DNA of 5,007 nucleotides, from NCBI GenBank assembly GCA_018609945.1, contig JAHENO010000182.1, forward strand, positions 1-5,007, in the 5' to 3' direction. Positions 1 to 3,864 of the stretch are shown here, one piece after another; the stretch's first letter is position 1, and each line of letters begins with the position of its first letter. The notes beneath the pieces were generated by a model. That model saw nothing but the letters and a program-made list of their open reading frames with translations. It made no database searches and was not told where the DNA came from. Source of the DNA: Haloarculaceae archaeon (GTDB lineage Archaea > Halobacteriota > Halobacteria > Halobacteriales > Haloarculaceae). The translations under genes were made by a program, and so were the position numbers.

Positions 1-65
1 CCCGCCACGAGACCGACAGTCAGAACGATGGCGAGCGATGCTGACACGAAGTGTGACTGGGACAT
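1..65 (-). CDS. 5' end of a secreted or membrane-anchored protein, cut by the left edge
   Basis: Reading leftward from an ATG at 65-63, the frame stays open to the window edge and gives 21 codons. They read MSQSHF followed by the hydrophobic run VSASLAIVLTVGLVA. This is the look of a Sec-type signal peptide or an N-terminal membrane helix; there is no twin arginine before the hydrophobic run. The rest of the protein lies outside the window, so the family cannot be named. The gene is divergent from the DUF357 gene, with about 100 bp between the two starts. The assignment rests on the hydrophobic run and the sensible divergent layout; a chance open frame of this length cannot be excluded. Confidence 0.55.
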   Translation of the reverse strand, partial: MSQSHFVSASLAIVLTVGLVA

Positions 66-166
66 CCGGTCGTGCGCGTCCGTTCGACGTGCTGACTCGT
101 ATGTGTTTTGGAGCGGACGTCTGTTCCTCCGAACGACACATGTAGCCGGCACACGCAGCGTACGCC
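66..166. promoter_or_regulatory. divergent intergenic region, probable promoters
   Basis: These 101 bp lie between two divergent starts and must hold the promoters of both genes if both are real. The least GC-rich part is around 98-112. On the minus strand it reads CAAAACACATACG, some 35-50 nt before the leftward ATG, a possible weak TATA element. For the rightward gene, ACATGTAG at about 138-145 is at leaderless spacing from the ATG at 167. Neither is a good match to a haloarchaeal TATA box. Confidence 0.25.
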
Positions 167-448
167 ATGACCGACATCCAGGAGAAGACCGACCGGTACG
201 AGGAGATGCTCGCGGCGGCGCTCGACGCCGCCACGGTCGCCCCGCCGGATGGAACCCCGATGGCCGCGGCGGCCGCGGACTGCACCGAGATGGCCCGTTC
301 GTACCTCGAAGACGGCCGTCACTTCCGGGCCGAGGACGACCCCGTGAACGCGCTTGCGGCGTTCGCATACGGCCACGGGTGGCTCGACGCTGGCGCACGC
401 GTCGGCCTGTTCGACGTTCCCGAGGAGGGACATCTGTTCACGGTCTGA
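167..448 (+). CDS. DUF357 family protein
   Basis: A complete 93-residue acidic soluble protein. The sequence matches the archaeal DUF357 family along most of its length: an N-terminal helix (ITEKTDRY-like region at 4-11, then YEEMLAAALDAA at 11-22), a middle helix with SYLEDGRHF (45-53), and the family's most conserved part, DPVNALAAFAYGHGWLDAG (58-76). The usual family members are about this short and consist of little else. No enzyme motif, signal peptide or membrane segment is visible, and the cellular role of the family is not established. The ATG at 167 gives the expected MTDI-type start, and no upstream in-frame extension looks protein-like. Codon use is strongly G/C-ending like most of the window. 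It appears to be a single-gene unit: the left neighbour is divergent and the right one is about 140 bp away. Confidence 0.88.
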   Translation: MTDIQEKTDRYEEMLAAALDAATVAPPDGTPMAAAAADCTEMARSYLEDGRHFRAEDDPVNALAAFAYGHGWLDAGARVGLFDVPEEGHLFTV

Positions 449-490
449 GGTCTCGGTCACCCGCCCGCTCCTCGAATTATGTCCCCGGGT

Positions 491-543
491 AGCGTATCGC
501 TGATAGGTAGCCACTACAATTATACGTATTTGATACTTTTATC
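491..543 (+). promoter_or_regulatory. AT-rich probable promoter with two small palindromes
   Basis: The base composition drops sharply here compared with both sides. AGCGTATCGCT (491-501) is an inverted repeat with 4-bp arms around TAT. ATACGTAT (522-529) is a perfect 8-bp palindrome. CTTTTATC (536-543) or AATTATAC (518-525) could be the TATA element. With CTTTTATC the transcript would start near 563-568, just before an ATG at 572. That ATG is in a different frame from the DUF4397 coding region. The order suggests a real promoter that once served an intact version of that gene. Confidence 0.4.
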
Positions 544-587
544 CTAATGCGAGATTGTATCACTCGTCGGAATGGGAATAATACGCT

Positions 588-1277
588 TTGTGGCTGTTCT
601 GCGGTCAATTGCGTCGAGAAGCTGGACTGCGAGTTGCACACGCATCGCCGAACGCGCCGAACGTGGACGTCTTCGTGAATGACGACGAGGTACTGTCAGA
701 TGTGCCGTTCAGGGCCGTCAGCGACTATCTCGAACTGGAGGCTGGTGAATACGACATTCGTGTCGAAAGTGCAGATAACACGCTGACCGTTTTCGATAAA
801 ACTGTCGAACTTGAAGCCGAGGACTACACGGCAGTCGCGCTGGGAGAGGTAGAGAACGACGATACTGAATTCACCGTCTCCATCTTCGAGGACACGAACG
901 GTGCGAACATCGGTGACGACGAGTCACGCGTCCGGGCAATTCACGCCTCGCCGGATGCGCCAGCGGTGGACGTAACGGTCAATGACGATGCCCTTGCCCT
1001 GTTCAGCGGTTTCGAGTTCGGCGAGTCCAGCGGATACGCGGTTGTCGGTGCAGGGGATTATGACGTCGAACTCCGCGCTGCCGCGAGCGGAGACGAGGTT
1101 GCATCCGCAGATGTCACGCTGGAAGGCGGCGCGACCTACACCATCTTCGCTGAGGGCTATCTAACCGCTGATGATGAGCCAGCCGACGAACCGCTCGAAC
1201 TCGTCCCGATTCAGGACAAAAGCGCCCCGCCCCGGGGCGACGGGGACGATCCGGGTCGGGGGCGCGGCGACGACTGA
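588..1277 (+). CDS. DUF4397 domain protein, two tandem units, 5' end probably damaged
   Basis: The 229-residue frame opens at a TTG just after an in-frame TAA (579-581); no in-frame ATG exists upstream of the conserved part. It holds two DUF4397 units. Unit 1 starts LRVAHASPNAPNVDV (14-28) and runs to about 108. Unit 2 starts VRAIHASPDAPAVDV (115-129) and runs to about 200. Each is a predicted beta-rich, surface-type domain with the HASPxAPxVDV signature. The C-terminus is a low-complexity tail of Gly, Asp and Arg (about 215-229). Archaeal and bacterial DUF4397 proteins are normally exported, but here the first 13 residues are not a signal peptide. An out-of-frame ATG at 572 opens a 36-codon frame (MGIIRFVAVLRSIAS...) that ends at 680-682 and could be the remnant of the original N-terminus. 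More A/T-ending codons than in neighbouring genes suggest a separate origin. It may be a frameshifted pseudogene, an internal deletion, or a sequencing error; the domain call is secure, the start is not. Confidence 0.8.
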   Translation: MWLFCGQLRREAGLRVAHASPNAPNVDVFVNDDEVLSDVPFRAVSDYLELEAGEYDIRVESADNTLTVFDKTVELEAEDYTAVALGEVENDDTEFTVSIFEDTNGANIGDDESRVRAIHASPDAPAVDVTVNDDALALFSGFEFGESSGYAVVGAGDYDVELRAAASGDEVASADVTLEGGATYTIFAEGYLTADDEPADEPLELVPIQDKSAPPRGDGDDPGRGRGDD

Positions 1278-1365
1278 CGACCACTGAGAGCGACGATGGG
1301 CGCGGGGAGATGTCTGACCGCCTCCGGGGGATCGGCGTCCGGTCCACTCGGTACGTGCCGGTGAA

Positions 1366-1372
1366 CTTACAT
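1366..1372 (+). promoter_or_regulatory. weak TATA-like element for the winged-HTH gene
   Basis: CTTACAT is the only A/T-rich patch in the GC-rich stretch before the HTH gene. Its centre is about 29 nt before the ATG at 1398, the spacing expected for a leaderless haloarchaeal transcript. The match to a TATA box is poor. It overlaps a possible earlier ATG at 1371, which is one reason to prefer 1398 as the start. Confidence 0.3.
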
Positions 1373-1397
1373 GGGGGGCCCGTGTTGGATTCGGGTG

Positions 1398-1673
1398 ATG
1401 GAGGCGGTCCTCTGGTACGTGCTGACGGGGACACGCGGGGGGAAAAACCGCGTGCGCATCCTCAGGGCGCTGGACGAGCGCCCCCGGAATGCCAACCAGC
1501 TCGCGGAGGACCTCGACCTCGATTACAAGACGATCCGGCACCACCTCGACGTGTTGGCGGACAACGACATCGTCACCGACAGCGGCGACGACTACGGCGC
1601 GGTCTACCGGCCGACCGGCCGCGTGCGACACCACTGGGAGACCGTCGAGGACATCATCCAGGAGGTCGACTGA
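1398..1673 (+). CDS. small winged helix-turn-helix transcriptional regulator
   Basis: A 91-residue DNA-binding protein of the ArsR-like winged-HTH type common in haloarchaea. Residues 18-28 (NRVRILRALDE) form the first helix. NANQLAEDLDL and DYKTIRHHLDVLADND (31-57) form the helix-turn-helix, with the recognition helix at about 43-54. Residues 58-71 (IVTDSGDDYGAVYR) are the beta wing. The tail RHHWETVEDIIQEVD is a short amphipathic helix that could mediate dimerisation. No ligand domain and no cysteine is present, so a metal sensor role is unlikely. The start MEAVLWYVLTGTRGG fits this family; the ATG nine codons earlier (1371) would add a Gly/Pro/Cys stretch that does not look native and overlaps the likely TATA element. 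The gene is followed after 55 bp by a membrane protein gene on the same strand, a pairing that suggests linked function. Its targets are unknown; autoregulation is possible but not shown. Confidence 0.85.
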   Translation: MEAVLWYVLTGTRGGKNRVRILRALDERPRNANQLAEDLDLDYKTIRHHLDVLADNDIVTDSGDDYGAVYRPTGRVRHHWETVEDIIQEVD

Positions 1674-1689
1674 TTATGGTACAATTTGG

Positions 1690-1702
1690 GAAAGAGTATA
1701 TT
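1690..1702 (+). promoter_or_regulatory. BRE/TATA promoter of the small membrane protein gene
   Basis: TATATT (1697-1702) is preceded by the purine-rich GAAAG (1690-1694), as expected for a BRE next to a TATA box. The TATA centre is 29 nt before the ATG at 1729, which fits a leaderless transcript starting within a few bases of the start codon. It lies in the spacer after the HTH stop codon (1671-1673), so the membrane gene may be transcribed on its own as well as from upstream. Confidence 0.6.
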
Positions 1703-1728
1703 CGACAGAGAACCCTACGGTGGTACAG

Positions 1729-2031
1729 ATGGGAGTCTGGCTGAACGCCGCGAGCGCCGCGACGGTGCTCAACATCGTGCTGTTGCTCGTCCTCGGGAGC
1801 GTCTGGGTCCGTAACTACCTGGAGTTTCGCTCCAAGCACACGCTGGGTCTCTCGGTGTTCGCTGCCCTCCTGCTCGCGGAGAACCTCCTCACCTTCAACT
1901 ACTACGTCATCAACCGCCAGGTCGCCGACTACCTCTCCCAGGCCGACCCCATCGCCGGCAAAGCCATGATGTTCGTCCAGGTCCTCGAACTCGCCGCCAT
2001 CGTCTTCCTCCTCTGGACCACCTGGGACTGA
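1729..2031 (+). CDS. small three-helix integral membrane protein
   Basis: A 100-residue hydrophobic protein. Three membrane segments are visible: about 5-27 (LNAASAATVLNIVLLLVLGS), about 39-60 (LGLSVFAALLLAENLLTFNYYV), and about 78-97 (ending LELAAIVFLLWTTW). The loop between helices 1 and 2 is positive and aromatic (VRNYLEFRSKH), which suggests it faces the cytoplasm. The loop between helices 2 and 3 (NRQVADYLSQADPIAGK) would then be outside. There is no catalytic motif, cysteine or known binding signature, and I cannot name a family with a known function. The ATG at 1729 is preferred because it sits at ideal distance from a TATA box; an in-frame GTG at 1720 is the alternative and adds only three residues. 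It follows a winged-HTH gene by 55 bp on the same strand, so a membrane partner or target of that regulator is a reasonable guess. The strong run of C-ending codons near the 3' end matches the host style. Confidence 0.8.
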   Translation: MGVWLNAASAATVLNIVLLLVLGSVWVRNYLEFRSKHTLGLSVFAALLLAENLLTFNYYVINRQVADYLSQADPIAGKAMMFVQVLELAAIVFLLWTTWD

Positions 2032-2094
2032 CCCCGCATTCCTCGACGGCCGTGCGGTCGCCACCCGCTTGCTGTCGGCCACTCCGACCGGGAA

Positions 2095-2105
2095 AACAGC
2101 CGATA
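2095..2105 (+). repeat. direct repeat AACAGCCGATA, copy 1
   Basis: The 11-mer AACAGCCGATA occurs here and again at 2158-2168, both in the spacer between convergent genes. This copy also contains the left arm of a small hairpin (AGCCG, loop ATAG, CGGCT, 2098-2111). No T-rich tract follows on the plus strand, so I do not call it a terminator. Chance is possible. Confidence 0.35.
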
Positions 2106-2157
2106 GCGGCTACGATACGCGTCCACTGGCCAACGTGGAGCTGAATGGTAATAAACC

Positions 2158-2168
2158 AACAGCCGATA
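2158..2168 (+). repeat. direct repeat AACAGCCGATA, copy 2
   Basis: This is the second copy of the 11-mer, 63 bp after the first. The surrounding stretch (2145-2172) is A/T-rich for this window and includes GGTAATAAACC just upstream. On the minus strand that reads GGTTTATTACC and lies 60-70 nt past the stop of the Bat-type regulator. It might contribute to ending that transcript, but the T tract is short. Confidence 0.35.
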
Positions 2169-2220
2169 TACAGAATCCGAGAACGGAATCGCCCGGTCGG
2201 GAGTGTCGGCCGCGCTCCCG

Positions 2221-3804
2221 CTACTCCTCGAACAGGGACGCGAGCACCTTCTTCTCGGCGGCCCGGAGGTGCTGGTGGTACGTCGAGGGGGAGATGTCCA
2301 TCGACTCGGCGAGGTCCTCGCCCGAAATGGAGCGGGGCCAGTCGAAGAAGCCCCCGAGGTAGGCCTTCTGGAGGGCCAGTTGCTGGCGGGCGGTCAGCCG
2401 CCCCTCGATGTCGGCGACCAGTTCCTGCTTAGTCTGCTCGGTCCGCTCGCGTTCGCGGCGGGCCAGCAGGTCCGTCGAGGGGTACCGCTCGGAGAGCTGC
2501 TCGAGGATCGACCGCGGGTCGGCGCTCGTGGGGAGTTCGAGCGTGATGCGGACCTGGCCCCCCTCGGCGACGATGCCGGTCGTCTCGGCACCGCGCTCGG
2601 CGAGTTCGGAGACGACCGGGGGGTCGCTGACGGCAAACTCGACGACACCCTGCTCGTCGCCCTTGCTGACGAGCGTCACGTCTTCGACACCCCCGTGTTC
2701 GCGGGCCGCCGCGACGACCGCCTCGGGGTCGGCTCCCTCGACGACGAACAGCATCACGACCGACCCGTCGCTCTCGTACAGCGACCCCTCGTAGGTGAGC
2801 GTACACTCGAAGGCCGCCGAGAGGTCGTCGAAGAAGAGTCCCTCGTCGGTGAGGCCGATCTCGACCTCGACGACGCTGTCGGTCGTGAGGATGCGCCGGC
2901 CCTCGATGGCGTTGATCGCGACCGACGCCGCCCGCGCGAGGACGTTCAACACGGCGAGTTCCCGCTCGTCGAAGGCGTCCGGTTCGGTCGAGGCGACGGT
3001 CAGCACGCCGTAACTGGTGTCGCCGTGGACCAGCGGGAACGCCGCGATGGCGCCCGGTTCGTCCAGCAGCGTCGTCCGGTGGACGTCGGCGACCGGCGCC
3101 TCGGCAGTGTTCTGGACCACCTGCGGCTCGCCGGTCTCGGCGGCCCGCACCACGGGGTCGTCGGTGCCCAGGGCGAGTTCGGTCTCGTCGGGGAAGACCT
3201 CGCAGGCCGCCGCCGTCGGCGAGAGCGTCTCGGTGCGCAGGTCGACCTGCGAGACCCAGGCACAGACGTACGGCTCGACGCTGTGGAGGCGCTCACAGAC
3301 CGTCCGTTCGACCTCCTCGCGGGTGTCGGCCTGGAGCACCGACTCCATCACGTCCTCGACGAGGCCGTCGATGCGCGACATCAGGTGCTCGAGTTCGCGG
3401 CGCTGCCGGCGGGCGCGCAACTCCGCGAGCTTGCGCTGTGTGATGTCGATGTGGGCGACGACGACGCTGCCCTCGTCGTGTTCGGGAAGCGGCGCCGCGC
3501 GCATCAGGAACCACCGCTTCTCTTCGGGCGAGTGGCAGGGATACTCCAGCGTGAAGATGTCGCGCTCGCCCTCGACGACCGACTTGAGTCCCTCCATGGC
3601 CTGGGCGGCGTACTCGTCGGCGTCGGTGTCCGTCTGCTCGAAGTAGTTGACGCCGACCAGTTCGTCACGCTCCTCGGGACCGACCCCGGCGAACTCGTCC
3701 CAGGCGCGGTTCGTAAAGAGGATCGTCCCCTCCTCGTCGAGGACGGCGATGTTGAACGGGAGCGTATCGAGCGTCAGACGGGCGAGCGAGTCACGCTGTA
3801 TCAT
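2221..3804 (-). CDS. Bat-type regulator: PAS, GAF, bacterio-opsin activator and HTH_10 domains
   Basis: A complete 527-residue cytoplasmic one-component regulator built like the haloarchaeal bacterio-opsin activator (Bat) group. Domains in order: a PAS fold at about 10-125 (PFNIAVLDEEGTILFTNRAW at 16-35, PAC part RWFLMRAAPL at 97-106, ending HIDITQRK at 118-125); a charged helical linker at 126-150, likely coiled coil; a GAF domain at about 155-300 (AAFPLVHGDTSYGVLTVAS at 254-272); the Bat-associated domain at about 305-460; and HTH_10 at about 468-523 (LTARQQLALQKAYLGGFFDW, then SGEDLAESMDISPSTYHQHL). No histidine-kinase or receiver motif is present, so signals probably pass directly from PAS/GAF to DNA binding. 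Five cysteines (90, 170, 181, 201, 334) are many for a haloarchaeal protein, but none forms an obvious metal site. Ligand and target genes are unknown; many Bat-like paralogues exist per genome, so the name bat itself is not justified. It lies 60 bp downstream of a dehydrogenase gene on the same strand, and the ATG at 3804 is at a plausible distance from a TTTAAA box. Confidence 0.92.
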   Translation of the reverse strand: MIQRDSLARLTLDTLPFNIAVLDEEGTILFTNRAWDEFAGVGPEERDELVGVNYFEQTDTDADEYAAQAMEGLKSVVEGERDIFTLEYPCHSPEEKRWFLMRAAPLPEHDEGSVVVAHIDITQRKLAELRARRQRRELEHLMSRIDGLVEDVMESVLQADTREEVERTVCERLHSVEPYVCAWVSQVDLRTETLSPTAAACEVFPDETELALGTDDPVVRAAETGEPQVVQNTAEAPVADVHRTTLLDEPGAIAAFPLVHGDTSYGVLTVASTEPDAFDERELAVLNVLARAASVAINAIEGRRILTTDSVVEVEIGLTDEGLFFDDLSAAFECTLTYEGSLYESDGSVVMLFVVEGADPEAVVAAAREHGGVEDVTLVSKGDEQGVVEFAVSDPPVVSELAERGAETTGIVAEGGQVRITLELPTSADPRSILEQLSERYPSTDLLARRERERTEQTKQELVADIEGRLTARQQLALQKAYLGGFFDWPRSISGEDLAESMDISPSTYHQHLRAAEKKVLASLFEE

Positions 3805-3826
3805 GCAGAGCGTCGTACAGTCGGTG

Positions 3827-3838
3827 CAGACGGGTCTG
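3827..3838. promoter_or_regulatory. inverted repeat CAGAC-GG-GTCTG near the regulator's expected transcript start
   Basis: Perfect 5-bp arms are separated by GG. A second, wider pair (TACAG at 3816-3820 and CTGTA at 3836-3840) partly overlaps it. The site lies between the TTTAAA box and the start codon of the Bat-type gene, close to where transcription should begin. A protein bound there could block transcription, so an operator is possible. The arms are short and chance is not excluded. Confidence 0.3.
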
Positions 3839-3843
3839 TAGCC

Positions 3844-3849
3844 TTTAAA
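3844..3849 (-). promoter_or_regulatory. TATA box TTTAAA of the Bat-type regulator gene
   Basis: TTTAAA is the only A/T-rich hexamer in the 60-bp spacer. On the minus strand it lies 40-45 nt before the ATG at 3804, which predicts a transcript start near 3820 and a leader of roughly 15-20 nt. It suggests that the regulator can be expressed independently of the dehydrogenase gene upstream. Confidence 0.55.
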
Positions 3850-3864
3850 CCTGCCGACGAGGCG

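Noticed and set aside
20..514. A 164-codon minus-strand open frame over the DUF357 gene
   Set aside because: It is antisense to a recognised gene, its translation is rich in Arg, Gly and His with no family signature, and it ignores the composition break near 490.
1371..1397. Earlier ATG (1371) as the start of the HTH protein
   Set aside because: It overlaps the only TATA-like patch, and adds nine residues (MGGPCWIRV) that do not resemble the family's usual MEAVLWYVL start.
1161..1634. Long minus-strand open frames opposite the HTH gene
   Set aside because: They overlap the recognised DUF4397 and HTH coding regions, are rich in Arg and Pro, and show no conserved motif.
1310..1744. A 144-codon plus-strand frame starting at an ATG before the HTH gene
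   Set aside because: It is an out-of-frame shadow; the translation is Arg/Pro-rich, whereas the overlapping frame encodes a clear winged HTH.
2098..2111. Hairpin AGCCG-ATAG-CGGCT as a terminator
   Set aside because: The stem is only 5 bp and no T-rich run follows in either direction; archaeal termination depends mainly on T tracts.
2032..2220. Possible small gene in the convergent spacer
   Set aside because: No frame on either strand has a convincing start, family signature or hydrophobic pattern; the open frames here are tails of shadows from neighbouring genes.
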